In this document: piece after piece, positions 34,577 to 43,485 of the stretch
Layout of the letters: every line of letters begins with the position of its first letter
How positions within the stretch are numbered: the first letter of the stretch is position 1
Source of the DNA: Chthoniobacteraceae bacterium
GTDB lineage: Bacteria; Verrucomicrobiota; Verrucomicrobiia; Chthoniobacterales; Chthoniobacteraceae
DNA: 64,000 nt
Direction: 5' to 3'
Assembly: GCA_028293625.1 (NCBI GenBank)
Contig: JAQGOL010000013.1
Location: forward strand, 1-64,000
Translations under genes and position numbers: made by a program
The notes under the pieces: model-generated
Told to the model about the DNA's origin: nothing
Databases searched by the model: none
Seen by the model: the letters and a program-made list of their open reading frames with translations, nothing else

Positions 34577-36241
34577 CTAAGGCTTCCCAGGGGCGAGTTC
34601 CAGGATGCGCCCCGGTAACCAGCCGATCTTCTGTTTGAAATTAATTGAACGGGTATATTCAAGAATCAGAATGCGGCCGCCGCCGATTGGCAGCAGATCA
34701 AGCGGCCGGCCCAGCGGCGCAAGGACCGAGGTGGTGCGGGCCAGCCATCCGCCATCCTTGCGCTTTTCCAAATGGGCGGAGAGCACATCAAAACCGACAT
34801 CCTCAGGCGCGGCGGGGGCGCCAAGAAGGTTGCCAAAGCGAGTGATTAAAAAACCACCGCGCAAGGGAGCAGGATACTGTTCGCCGCACCAGATGGTTCC
34901 CGCCGGGGAGGAATGCGGATCAAATGTAAAAAGCGGCTTCTCTTCCGAGCCCCCTGCCGCCGGACCGACATTGACGACGGGCAAGGTAAACTGGATCCCG
35001 GCGGGCGGCGGCGGCGTGTGTTTATAAGGAAACCCGGCTTTCACGGGCCAATCGGCGAACTGGTATGGAAAGCCGTAATGTTTGCCCACTTCAATAAGAT
35101 CCATCTCCTCGGCGGAGCTTGCATCGGGACCGTTTGCCACGGTGAAAAGATTGCCGTTGCCGTCCCAGGCAAACCCGTAGGCGTTCCGGATGCCGCGGGC
35201 GATTACTTCAAGCTGCGGTTTGGCGGCCGAGGGATCAATTCTCCAAAGGCAGGCCGTGGTATCTACTTCCGCGCCGCCAAAATAATGCGGGTCGGTGGTG
35301 GTCTCACCGCCATCGGTGCGGGAGCCGCTGCTGACATATAGTTTTCCATCCGGCCCGAATGCCATGTGACTGACCCCGTGATTAAAGCCGCCGACTCCGC
35401 GCGGATAGCTCATTGTAAACCACGGTTCGAGCTTGCGGGAATCGTCATCCCTGACCGGTCCAACAGTGCGCCAGATCACCACTTCATTTGTATAGACCGG
35501 CACATCGTTGATAAGCATCTGATTGGTCACCACCAGAAGCCGGCCCTGCGGATCGAGCGTGCAACCGAGGGCCACGTATTCGCCTCGCTTCGGATCGATA
35601 TAATCGCTTGCCTTGATAATGGGCGACATCGCTCCCTGCGTGGTGTCGACCATATAAACCGCTCCATTCTGCGCCAACGCATAAACGTGCTTATCCGAGC
35701 CATCGCCGGCCAGCCGCGTGCAAAACTCGGGCAGTTGCACCAGTTCCCGCAACGTCCAGCCGGTCGGCGCCTTGGGCAATGGTTGGAAAGCAGCGCTTTT
35801 GAGCAGGTCGGCATACGTGACAAACTGCGTTTTGCTCCGGGCCGCGCGCACCTCCTCCAAGGTAAATTCGGGAGCCTCGCCGCCCCACGAATTGCCGACA
35901 TAACTAAGTACATCGGCCACCTGCTTATCATCGAGCATTTGCGCCGGCATCACATTGGAATAATTCTGACCGTTTACACTGATCGGTCCCGACAACCCTT
36001 CGCAAAGCGCTTTGATCACCCGTTCCCGATTGGTTTTAAACCAATCCGAATTGGCCAATGGCGGATAGACAGGCGGCGCACCCTGCCCCGAGGGCTGATG
36101 ACAGAGCTGGCATTTTTCAGTGAAAATTTTCGCACCCCGTTCCAGCTGGTCGGCGGGAATGGCGGCGCGGGAGGCCGGAACGGAAATCAAACAAGCAGCC
36201 AGAAGGATGGAAGGCGAAACGAAGTGGCGGGGAGCAACCAT
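34577..36241 (-). CDS. Cytochrome c-fused soluble glucose/sorbosone dehydrogenase-like protein
   Basis: 554 residues with a signal peptide (~1-27). A cytochrome c domain follows at residues ~30-120: haem motif CQLCH (44-48) in IFTEKCQLCHQPSGQGAPPV, with a distal Met in NVMPAQML. A long propeller follows (~150-550) with VSHMAFGPDGKLYVSSGSRT, IRNAYGFAWDGNGNLFTVAN and GPDASSAEEMDLIEVGKHYG. This architecture fits a periplasmic PQQ-type sugar dehydrogenase passing electrons to its own haem. It is divergent from an unknown secreted-protein gene; the promoter region between them is 120 bp. Confidence 0.82.
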   Translation of the reverse strand: MVAPRHFVSPSILLAACLISVPASRAAIPADQLERGAKIFTEKCQLCHQPSGQGAPPVYPPLANSDWFKTNRERVIKALCEGLSGPISVNGQNYSNVMPAQMLDDKQVADVLSYVGNSWGGEAPEFTLEEVRAARSKTQFVTYADLLKSAAFQPLPKAPTGWTLRELVQLPEFCTRLAGDGSDKHVYALAQNGAVYMVDTTQGAMSPIIKASDYIDPKRGEYVALGCTLDPQGRLLVVTNQMLINDVPVYTNEVVIWRTVGPVRDDDSRKLEPWFTMSYPRGVGGFNHGVSHMAFGPDGKLYVSSGSRTDGGETTTDPHYFGGAEVDTTACLWRIDPSAAKPQLEVIARGIRNAYGFAWDGNGNLFTVANGPDASSAEEMDLIEVGKHYGFPYQFADWPVKAGFPYKHTPPPPAGIQFTLPVVNVGPAAGGSEEKPLFTFDPHSSPAGTIWCGEQYPAPLRGGFLITRFGNLLGAPAAPEDVGFDVLSAHLEKRKDGGWLARTTSVLAPLGRPLDLLPIGGGRILILEYTRSINFKQKIGWLPGRILELAPGKP

Positions 36242-36361
36242 GGCGGCAGAAAGTGCGAGGTCGTGAGGCGCGAGTCAATCCATGCCGTGGATTCACAACT
36301 TTTTGACATAACAGTTACCGGCCCCTGACACTTTTCGACAAAAAAAGATGAACATTGCGCC

Positions 36362-37639
36362 ATGAGAACGATCCCACTGCTCTTCTTCATCCTCAGCGCC
36401 ACGCAGGCGCTTTTCGCCGTGCCTCCCAATGAATTCGAGGCTCCAAAAACGGTTACCTCGGACTACGTCGCTCATGAATGGGGCACTTTCACTTCCGTTC
36501 AAGGTGCCGATGGCGTTCAACTCGATTGGAACCCGCTCAACGTCTGGGACCTCCCAAAATTCGTTTATACGCTCAACCGGCCCGGCCTTCAGCGTCGGAA
36601 CGGCGTCCTGGTGGCTGCCAAGAGTGCCATTACTTCCCGGCAACGGATGGAGACGCCCGTTATCTACTTCTACTCCAAAACGCCGCGAACCATCGATGTC
36701 GGAGTTGATTTTCCTCAAGGCACCATCACCGAATGGTATCCGCAGGCGCTCTTTCCCAATGAGCTGAATCCGATTTTGGCGAATAAATCGGTCAGTCCGC
36801 CAAAAGGATTACGCTGGATGCAGGTAAACCTCTTGCCCCCTTCAGCCACTCCGCCCGCACTTCAAAATGACGAAGCAGGCAGTCACTATTATGCCGCACG
36901 CGAAACCGACGCCTCGCTCGTCTCCATTTCAACGCGAGGCGGCCCGCGCGAGACCGAGAAATTTCTTTTTTACCGCGGGGTCGCTGGTTTTATCGCCCCA
37001 CTGACTGTGACAAGCGAGGGCGACAACGCCCAGACGTTGCATCTTAAAAACACCGGCAAAGAGGATCTCAAGAGTCTTTTTATTTATCGGGCGCATGAAG
37101 GCCGCGGCAGCGTGCTGAGCGTCGAAGCCCTCGTCGCGGGAGAAACCCGCACCGTTGCCCTCCCGCCTTCGGCCGCTGATCAACCGCTTGAGTCGCTTCG
37201 GCGCACCCTGGGAAACCAACTCCAAACCGCACTCACCAAAGCAGGCCTTTACGAGAAGGAATCCGCCGCGATGGTGCACACCTGGGACGACTCATGGCTG
37301 GGCGAATCAGGCATTCGGGTCCTCTATATTTTGCCGCGTGAGTGGACCGATCGCACCTTGCCGCTCACCCTTTCGCCCTCCCCGGGCCAGGTCGCGCGAG
37401 TCATGGTGGGCCGGGCTGAAATGATCACACCCGCCATGGAAGAAGCGCTCACCGCCGAGGTCAACCGGTTCTCCAGCGACGACGCCGAATCCCGCGCCCA
37501 GGCAATCGCCAATACGCGCAAACTCGACCTTGGCCGTTTCTCGGAATCGGTTCTTCGCCGGGTGATAACCAATTCAAAACCGACCGCCGCGTTCAGCGCA
37601 AAATCGTGGGAGCTTTTGCAGGCGACAAGTAAGAAATAA
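36362..37639 (+). CDS. Secreted protein of unknown function
   Basis: 425 residues with a signal peptide (MRTIPLLFFILSATQALFA). I do not recognise a family. Conspicuous segments are YVAHEWGTFTSVQGADGVQL near residue 37, ETPVIYFYSKTPRTIDVGVD, a beta-rich middle, VLYILPREWTDRTLPLTLSP, and a helical C-terminus with RVMVGRAEMITP. The EWGTFTSV box with nearby acidic residues looks conserved enough to be functional, but no catalytic triad or metal site is evident. It is divergent from the cytochrome-propeller gene and convergent with a PQQ-propeller gene. Confidence 0.65.
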   Translation: MRTIPLLFFILSATQALFAVPPNEFEAPKTVTSDYVAHEWGTFTSVQGADGVQLDWNPLNVWDLPKFVYTLNRPGLQRRNGVLVAAKSAITSRQRMETPVIYFYSKTPRTIDVGVDFPQGTITEWYPQALFPNELNPILANKSVSPPKGLRWMQVNLLPPSATPPALQNDEAGSHYYAARETDASLVSISTRGGPRETEKFLFYRGVAGFIAPLTVTSEGDNAQTLHLKNTGKEDLKSLFIYRAHEGRGSVLSVEALVAGETRTVALPPSAADQPLESLRRTLGNQLQTALTKAGLYEKESAAMVHTWDDSWLGESGIRVLYILPREWTDRTLPLTLSPSPGQVARVMVGRAEMITPAMEEALTAEVNRFSSDDAESRAQAIANTRKLDLGRFSESVLRRVITNSKPTAAFSAKSWELLQATSKK

Positions 37640-37679
37640 CAGCGCCTGAAACCGAGTCATCCGTGACCTCGAGCGGGTG

Positions 37680-38927
37680 TTATTCGATCCGGTAAAGATT
37701 TTTCTTGGTCCGAAGGATTAACGATTTACCGACCACCGCTGGGCTGGCCATAAAACCGTCGGCCAGTTGGTTTGAGGCCACGGTTTTGAAGGTGTCGCCA
37801 GGCTCAATGACGAGCGATTTACCCATGCAATCAAAGAGATAAATGACGCCGTCGGCATACGTCAGCGAGGCCGCGAAATCGGAGCCGACGCGTTCTTTCC
37901 AAACGATTGCGCCGGTCATCGCGTTGAGGCACGAGAGGATGCCGCTATCGTTGACCATATAAAGCCGCCCGTCGACCAGCACCGGCGAGGCTTGCGCCGG
38001 GGCGCCGGCGACTTGTTTCCACAAAATATGCGTGCTGGTTGCATCGCCTTTTGCGCCACCCACCTTGATTCCCCACATCTCCGGCTTCATGAATCCGGTT
38101 GGAATAACCATTACCTTCCCATCGGTGACAGGCAACGGCACATTGGAGAACCCCGGGTAATCAACAAACCAAAGTTCCTTTCCCGTGGCGGGATCGTAAG
38201 CATAAAGCCGTTCGGCAGCCGTCGTAATGCTTTGGGGCTGGCCGTCAATGGTTGTAATGAACGGTGTCCCGTAAGCCTTGCGCATATCTTCCGGGCGCTT
38301 CTGGAGCTTTGGAATCGCCGAGCGCTCCGTCTTCCACGCAATCTTCCCGGTCGCGGTATCAAGCGCCGCTTCAAACTGGCAATCCATTCCGTCACAGGCA
38401 ATGAGCAGTTTGTCTTTGAATAAAACCGGCGAGCCGCCCGCGCCGTTTTGAAAATCGACTTTCAACTCGCGATTCTCCCAAATCTTACTCCCGTCCTTGG
38501 TGGAAAGACACGCCGTGCCGAGCGAACCGAAATGGAGATAAACGCGGTCCCCATCTATGACCGGGGTCGGAGAAGCGTACGAATTGCGGCGATGCTTCGG
38601 CGGCACGCTCTCATTTTTAAATACCTCAATGTCGTGAACGAGTTTGCCGGTGGCGAAATCGACGCATAACGCCCGTAACGATTTGCCTTCCTCGAGCGCC
38701 GTCGTCATCCAAATCTGACCGTTTGCAACTACCGGCGACGACCAGCCTTCCCCGGGCAATGCCGTCTTCCATTTTACGTTTTCGGTCTCGCTCCAATGCC
38801 GCGGTAGCCCTTTGGCATCGGAATACCCCTGCGCGGTCGGACCGCGAAACTGTGTCCATGAATCGCCGGCGCGGAGAAGGGTCGCGGACAAAATCAGCAA
38901 TGTCAGGGCGATGGGTAAGCGTTTCAT
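37680..38927 (-). CDS. Secreted PQQ-like (WD-type) beta-propeller repeat protein
   Basis: 415 residues from ATG 38927, chosen for the signal peptide MKRLPIALTLLILSATLLRA; the frame remains open upstream without signal-like sequence. The mature protein starts GDSWTQFRGPTAQGYSDAKG and has repeated PQQ-type blades (LPGEGWSSPVVANGQIWMTT, DGSKIWENRELKV, TGKELWFVDYPG, VDGRLYMVNDSGILSCLNAM). Such proteins in Verrucomicrobiota and Planctomycetes rarely have proven cofactors; it may be a quinoprotein or a binding scaffold. No haem motif is present. Confidence 0.82.
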   Translation of the reverse strand: MKRLPIALTLLILSATLLRAGDSWTQFRGPTAQGYSDAKGLPRHWSETENVKWKTALPGEGWSSPVVANGQIWMTTALEEGKSLRALCVDFATGKLVHDIEVFKNESVPPKHRRNSYASPTPVIDGDRVYLHFGSLGTACLSTKDGSKIWENRELKVDFQNGAGGSPVLFKDKLLIACDGMDCQFEAALDTATGKIAWKTERSAIPKLQKRPEDMRKAYGTPFITTIDGQPQSITTAAERLYAYDPATGKELWFVDYPGFSNVPLPVTDGKVMVIPTGFMKPEMWGIKVGGAKGDATSTHILWKQVAGAPAQASPVLVDGRLYMVNDSGILSCLNAMTGAIVWKERVGSDFAASLTYADGVIYLFDCMGKSLVIEPGDTFKTVASNQLADGFMASPAVVGKSLILRTKKNLYRIE

Positions 38928-39068
38928 TTTTAAAATAGGCAACCTGAAGTCTTTTACAAACTCCCCGGGGCATCGCTTTCTTAGGAGGCGCAAATGAACA
39001 TGGGAAAAGGTGGATCTGCCTGATTTCACGTTCATTCGCGCCGATTCGTGGTTTGACTATGGCTCCGC

Positions 39069-39443
39069 ATGAAACCCGTCATCCTTCTACTTGTGCTCCT
39101 GACCTCGGTAAGCGACGCATCCGAGTTCGTCATCACCAAGGGAGCCGGCTTAAATGCGTTTGCGAAAATTGCCGTCGCTCCCGGTCCGCTTCGCAACAAG
39201 GAGGAGCAATTGAAGTTTGAAACGGGCATGGCATACCTCTCCGGGTACCTCGATGCCTGCCAATCCGGTCTCCAATGCGGGGCGCGTTTTCCTTTCCGAT
39301 TTCCCGCCAACCCCGCCCCCGCCAAACTGATCCTCCTGGCCTCAGTGATTCAACGTCATCTCGCCGAACATCCCGAGCAGCTTAAACTCAGCTCGCGCGA
39401 AATTCTGGAATCGGCGTTTACCAAAGCTTTCCCGGCGGAGTAA
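39069..39443 (+). CDS. Rap1a/Tai-like small secreted protein
   Basis: 124 residues with a signal peptide (MKPVILLLVLLTSVSDAS). The mature part KFETGMAYLSGYLDACQSGL, then LASVIQRHLAEHPEQLKLSS and ESAFTKAFPAE, fits the Rap1a/Tai fold layout. Key shared features are a helix with GYxxAC, and the block HLxxHPEQL...A...AFP near the end. In type VI secretion systems these proteins neutralise amidase effectors, but stand-alone homologues are widespread with no known role. No amidase effector gene lies nearby. The usual C-terminal Cys (AFPC) is replaced by AFPAE. Confidence 0.55.
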   Translation: MKPVILLLVLLTSVSDASEFVITKGAGLNAFAKIAVAPGPLRNKEEQLKFETGMAYLSGYLDACQSGLQCGARFPFRFPANPAPAKLILLASVIQRHLAEHPEQLKLSSREILESAFTKAFPAE

Positions 39444-39444
39444 A

Positions 39445-39480
39445 AAAAGGCCGTCCCCAAAATTCGAGGACGGCCTTTAA
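39445..39480. terminator. Bidirectional Rho-independent terminator
   Basis: Stem ggccgtcc / ggacggcc (39449-39456 and 39468-39475) is flanked by A-rich sequence on the left and T-rich sequence on the right. It serves both the Rap1a-like gene and the convergent Gfo/Idh gene. Confidence 0.88.
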
Positions 39481-39490
39481 AGATAACCGT

Positions 39491-40642
39491 TTAGCCAAGC
39501 TTTTTAACCGGAGTCCACTGGCCGGAGCGCGCGGAGCTCAGCACCGAGTCGCAAACGTACTGGGTTTCAAGCGCGTCGCGGAACGTCGGCGCGGCAGGCG
39601 TTCCTTCGGCGATGCCTTTAATGAAATCAGCAACCTGATGGACAAAGGTGTGCTCGTAACCGATCTGCAGGCCCGGCACCCACCAGTTGCCCATGTACGG
39701 ATGATCGGTATCGGTCACGTGAATGGATTTCCAGCCGCGTGTCTGGCTCTCTTCCCGGTAATCAAAATATTGGAGCCGTCCGAGATCATGGAGATCCCAT
39801 GCAATCGAGGCGTTCTCGCCGTTGATCTCAAAGGTGTTCTGCGCCTTGTGGCCGCGGGCATAACGGGTCGATTCAAACGTGCCAAGCGAGCCGTTGCTGA
39901 ACCGCGACAGGAATGCGCAGGCGTCGTCGATCTCCACTTTCTGCATCTGGCCGGTGAGCTGATGCATGCGTTCTTTGACAAACGTCTCCGTCATCGCGGT
40001 CACCGTGTCGATGCTGCCGTTGAGCCAAAGCGCCGTGTCGATGCAATGCGCCAGCAAATCGCCTGTCACACCGCTGCCGGCGGCCGCCGCATCCAGGCGC
40101 CAAAGACCCGCGCCGCCCTGCGGGATATCCGCGTTGATCGTCCAGTCCTGAAGAAATTTGGCGCGGTAATGGAAAACCCGGCCGAGTTTGCCTGAATCAA
40201 TAATCTGCTTTGCAAGTGTGACAGCAGGCACGCGCCGGTAGTTATACCAGACCATGTTGGCGACCCCGGCCTTCTCAATCTCGCGCACCATCTCCTCGCC
40301 TTGTGGTCCGTCGAGGGAGAGCGGCTTTTCGCACATCACCATTTTGCCGGCACGCGCCGCTGCGATGGAAATTTCCGCATGCGAATCGTTGGGGGTGCAG
40401 ATATCAATGATGTCGATATCGCTGCGTTCGATCAGTTTTTTCCAATCGGTCTCGGTCGATTCCCAGCCCCATTTGTCCGCATAAGCGGCCAGCTTGGCTT
40501 CATCGCGTCCGCACGCCGCCTTCAGCACGGGCTGATAGGGAAGATCGAAAAAATTGGACACCTTTCGGAAAGCGTTTGCATGGGTGCGCCCCATGAAACC
40601 GTATCCGACGATGCCGACGTTGAGTTGTTTCTTTGTGCTCAT
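39491..40642 (-). CDS. Gfo/Idh/MocA family oxidoreductase
   Basis: 383 residues from ATG 40642 ([20 protein letters not shown]); a longer in-frame start at 40702 would add 20 residues ahead of the Rossmann strand and is unlikely. The nucleotide site is [12 protein letters not shown], and the family signature [12 protein letters not shown] carries the Lys of [23 protein letters not shown] is also typical. These NAD(P)-dependent enzymes oxidise sugars, inositols or amino sugars. The substrate is unknown here. No export signal is present, so it is cytosolic. Confidence 0.92.
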   Translation of the reverse strand: MSTKKQLNVGIVGYGFMGRTHANAFRKVSNFFDLPYQPVLKAACGRDEAKLAAYADKWGWESTETDWKKLIERSDIDIIDICTPNDSHAEISIAAARAGKMVMCEKPLSLDGPQGEEMVREIEKAGVANMVWYNYRRVPAVTLAKQIIDSGKLGRVFHYRAKFLQDWTINADIPQGGAGLWRLDAAAAGSGVTGDLLAHCIDTALWLNGSIDTVTAMTETFVKERMHQLTGQMQKVEIDDACAFLSRFSNGSLGTFESTRYARGHKAQNTFEINGENASIAWDLHDLGRLQYFDYREESQTRGWKSIHVTDTDHPYMGNWWVPGLQIGYEHTFVHQVADFIKGIAEGTPAAPTFRDALETQYVCDSVLSSARSGQWTPVKKLG

Positions 40643-40885
40643 TGGTTGGAGTTCTGAAGTGAGAAGGGCGGCGATTTCAACACGGAAGAGTCCGGCTGAC
40701 AACCCCCACGCATCTTAAATTCAACTCCTTCGAATTAACGACCCCGGGCCCGGCGCAGGCTGATTCAATGTCACAAGAAATTCACGCACCAGGGCTCCCA
40801 ATCCGGTGCAGCCTCAGTTACCACGGCGCCGGCATGAAATGCCGATAACTCAGACTCACCAACCAAATCCATACGCCACGCCTTT

Positions 40886-41221
40886 ATGAAAAAGCTTCAC
40901 CAATTGACTCTTCTCATCGCCGCCCTGTTCTTTGGCCTTCCTTCGCCAGCGCCGGCTAAAAAAGCGGGCAAACTGTCCAAGGACCCTGCCAAAGCCGAAC
41001 AAAAAGCCCTGCGCAAGGCGGCCGGCGTCTACGACACCAACGCCAACGGCAGCCTGGAAGGCGACGAAATCGCAGCCGTCAAAAAAGCTTTCGAAACCGA
41101 TAAAACCGGCCCGTTCAAGTCCGCGGATCTCAATGCCGACGGTCTTCTCGACGATACCGAAGTGGCAGCCCTGCATCCCAAAGTCAAAGGAGTCAAACGC
41201 GCCAAGACAAAAAAAGCGTGA
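40886..41221 (+). CDS. Small secreted EF-hand protein
   Basis: 111 residues with a signal peptide (MKKLHQLTLLIAALFFGLPS, then PAPA) and a Lys-rich mature N-terminus. Two calcium-binding loops are visible: DTNANGSLEGDE and DLNADGLLDDTE, each with acidic or Asn ligands at positions 1, 3, 5 and 12. The C-terminus is strongly basic (VKGVKRAKTKKA). It probably acts as an extracytoplasmic Ca2+-binding module that interacts with anionic surfaces or polymers. Confidence 0.8.
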   Translation: MKKLHQLTLLIAALFFGLPSPAPAKKAGKLSKDPAKAEQKALRKAAGVYDTNANGSLEGDEIAAVKKAFETDKTGPFKSADLNADGLLDDTEVAALHPKVKGVKRAKTKKA

Positions 41222-41503
41222 GCTCCATCCTCGCGGGACGCCAGTAAGCGCTTGGCGGAAACGCCGCGGGAACGCAATCGGTCCAGGTTCGCCGGGAAAC
41301 TATACCCGGGGCCATAGATGATCCGGAGATGGTCACGGCCGCGGCATTTGACGGCAGGTTGCACGTAACGGCGCCGCCCTTTTGGGATAAACTCAAACGG
41401 CTTTACAACCATTAAAGCCGGTTGCCTTTTCATCGGTAAAAGGCCAAAACCGAGTCCCCTCCCCGGCCGCTACAAGCCGCAATCCATCAAAGAACAAGCC
41501 GTC
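41222..41503. other. Intergenic region without a recognisable gene
   Basis: 282 bp between the EF-hand and epimerase genes. One frame lacking an ATG (ending ...FWDKLKRLYNH near 41415) shows no other coding support, so it is not called as a gene. No hairpin or RNA gene was recognised. Confidence 0.45.
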
Positions 41504-42373
41504 ATGAAATCTTTCGCTTTATTACTCTGCGCAATGTCCGGCACACTCATGCAGCTATCGGCTGAACCTGTGGAAAGAAGCACGCGCGACTCCGGGCCCG
41601 CGGATAAGCTCGGCTGGCATTTGGCTACCAAGGCTTACACGTTCCGGGACATAACTTTATATGAAACCGTGGAGATTACCCAGGCGCTTGGACTGAGCTA
41701 TTTTGAACTCAATCCGACCCAGAAACTAAGCAAGGAAAACCCGGTCAACACCGATCAAACGCTCCCGCCCGAACTGCGCGCGCAACTCCGCGACAAGTTC
41801 GCTCAAGCGGGAATTCGCGTGGCATGTTTTGGCGTTGTCAAATTGACGGCGGACGAGAAGGCAGATCGCAGGATATTTGAGTTCGCGAAAGAACTCGGGA
41901 TCCCAACTCTGGTTTCAGAGCCGACCGCGGATGCTTTCGACCTTCTCGACAAGCTCACGGCCGAATACGAGATCAGCGTTGCCATCCATAATCATCCAAA
42001 TCCGTCGCCTTACGCCGATCCGGAGACAGTTTTAAAGGCGATCGCCGGCCATGGAAAGCGGATCGGAGCGTGTGCTGATGTGGGACATTGGACCCGCTCC
42101 GGATTGGACACGGTGGAGTGCCTTAAGAAACTGGAAGGCCACATCATCAGCCTTCATTTTAAGGACGTTGACGAGAACAAAGCCGATGTCCCCTGGGGCA
42201 CGGGAAAAAGCAATGTGCCGGGGATGTTGCAGGAACTGCATCGGCAGAACTTCCACGGTGTTTTCTCGATGGAATACGAAAGCAAAAGCGGTCCGGGGCT
42301 GGTCGAGGAGTTGAAGGCATCAATCGCGACCTTTGACAAGGAAGCGGCAATCCTGGCCGGGAAAGCGAAGTGA
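41504..42373 (+). CDS. Exported sugar phosphate isomerase/epimerase-like TIM barrel
   Basis: 289 residues with a signal sequence (MKSFALLLCAMSGTLMQLSA), which is unusual for this family and suggests periplasmic action. Barrel elements are GWHLATKAYTFRD, YFELNPT, VACFGVVKL, VAIHNHPNPSPYADPE (His motif), IGACADVGHWTRSGLD, IISLHFKDVDE and FSMEYESK with a C-terminal Glu. These fit the metal-binding positions of xylose-isomerase-like epimerases. A soluble sugar or a sugar-acid is the likely substrate. It is the second member of this superfamily in the window, after the cytosolic one at 8335-9144. Confidence 0.82.
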   Translation: MKSFALLLCAMSGTLMQLSAEPVERSTRDSGPADKLGWHLATKAYTFRDITLYETVEITQALGLSYFELNPTQKLSKENPVNTDQTLPPELRAQLRDKFAQAGIRVACFGVVKLTADEKADRRIFEFAKELGIPTLVSEPTADAFDLLDKLTAEYEISVAIHNHPNPSPYADPETVLKAIAGHGKRIGACADVGHWTRSGLDTVECLKKLEGHIISLHFKDVDENKADVPWGTGKSNVPGMLQELHRQNFHGVFSMEYESKSGPGLVEELKASIATFDKEAAILAGKAK

Positions 42374-42403
42374 GCTGGAAAGCGCGTCAAAGAACGCTCG
42401 CTG

Positions 42404-43291
42404 CTATTTCGGTTTGCGCTTTGAAACCGCCCGGGGCGCCCGCGGTTTTTTAGGCGCGCGGACCGGCGTCTTGACGGTTTCGCCGTCGACAAAATACATG
42501 TCGATATCGCCTTTGTTTTTTGCCGCGATCTTGCCGCGATGCACGCAATCAAAGCGCTCTTTAACAAGCGCCCAGGTTGCCCCCGAGATATTGATCTTGC
42601 CCACCTCGCAGCTTGACTCCATGCGGGACGCCGTATTGACCGTGTCGCCCCAGATGTCGTAGGCGAACTTTTTGACTCCGACGATCCCAGCCACGACGGG
42701 TCCGGTATGGATGCCGATACGGATCTCGAAAAAGAGTTCGCCCTTTTCCTGTTTGGCGAGTTTGTGGCTGAGCATGTAGCGCTGGATGTCGAGACCGGCC
42801 GCCACCAGATCGCAGGCATGACTGGAATTTACCGTGGGCAATCCCCCAACACAGAGGTAGCTGTCTCCAATCGTTTTGATCTTCTCGATCGGATAACGAC
42901 CAACAATTTCATCAAACGCGCGAAAGCATTCGTCCAGCTCAGCCACGAGCGCCTGGGGCGAAAGGCGTTCGCTGATTTGGGTAAATCCTTTGAAATCGGT
43001 GAACATCACCGTCACCGGATCAAATGAGCGGGCTTGGGAACGGCCGAATCGCTTGAGCTCATCGGCTGTTTCGGCCGGAAGAATATTGAGCAACAGGTCG
43101 TCGGCCTTCTTTTTCTCGGCCGCGAGCTCGATATTCGTATCAGCAAGCTGGTTCTCCACCGCTTCGCCGTGCTCGATTGTGTTCTGGTAAAGGATATGGA
43201 CTTCTTCAAGTTCGTCTGTGAGCCGCCGGTTCTCCACGCGCAACGCGTCAAGTTCAGCAGCCAGTCGCAAAGAATCGGAAGAGAGTTCCAT
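42404..43291 (-). CDS. Class III adenylate cyclase with N-terminal coiled coil
   Basis: 295 residues from ATG 43291, preceded by GGAG at a good distance; a longer frame to 43522 would run into the divergent operon and lacks coiled-coil character. Residues ~5-75 are a heptad-rich coiled coil (RLAAELDALRVENRRLTDEL). The cyclase domain has metal Asp residues in VTVMFTDFKGFTQ and IKTIGDSYL, and the base-selecting Lys (KIKTIGD) and Asp (FAYDIWGDTVNTASRM) typical of adenylate rather than guanylate cyclases. The C-terminal ~20 residues are Lys/Arg/Pro-rich. It makes cAMP in the cytosol. Its divergent position beside the partner-switching operon suggests a functional link, which is inference. Confidence 0.9.
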   Translation of the reverse strand: MELSSDSLRLAAELDALRVENRRLTDELEEVHILYQNTIEHGEAVENQLADTNIELAAEKKKADDLLLNILPAETADELKRFGRSQARSFDPVTVMFTDFKGFTQISERLSPQALVAELDECFRAFDEIVGRYPIEKIKTIGDSYLCVGGLPTVNSSHACDLVAAGLDIQRYMLSHKLAKQEKGELFFEIRIGIHTGPVVAGIVGVKKFAYDIWGDTVNTASRMESSCEVGKINISGATWALVKERFDCVHRGKIAAKNKGDIDMYFVDGETVKTPVRAPKKPRAPRAVSKRKPK

Positions 43292-43485
43292 CAGGACTCC
43301 CGCGTACCATTCTGCTGGCGCAGGGCAAGCCAATTTGATTTCAGCGGAGTGGAAAGTGGCGTGCGGAGAGCGATCGACTGAGGAGATCGACAAAACCGGG
43401 CGGATTATCTTGAAAAAGGAGTTCCAACCCCGTTCCTTCCTCGCGTCCAGGCTACCCAAGCACCCTTCCAACAACATTTTACATA
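43292..43485. promoter_or_regulatory. Divergent promoter region, cyclase and partner-switching operon
   Basis: 194 bp between the divergent cyclase and the first switch gene. It holds the cyclase ribosome site and, near 43470-43484, an A/T-rich tract (acattttacataat) resembling a -10 element just before the operon start. No convincing -35 box or CRP-like palindrome was identified by eye. Confidence 0.4.

Noticed and set aside
35366-36328. 320-residue frame on the plus strand
   Set aside because: Antisense to the cytochrome/propeller dehydrogenase gene.
41240-41415. Possible small gene ending in KLKRLYNH
   Set aside because: No suitable start codon or ribosome site and no recognisable homology; not supportable.
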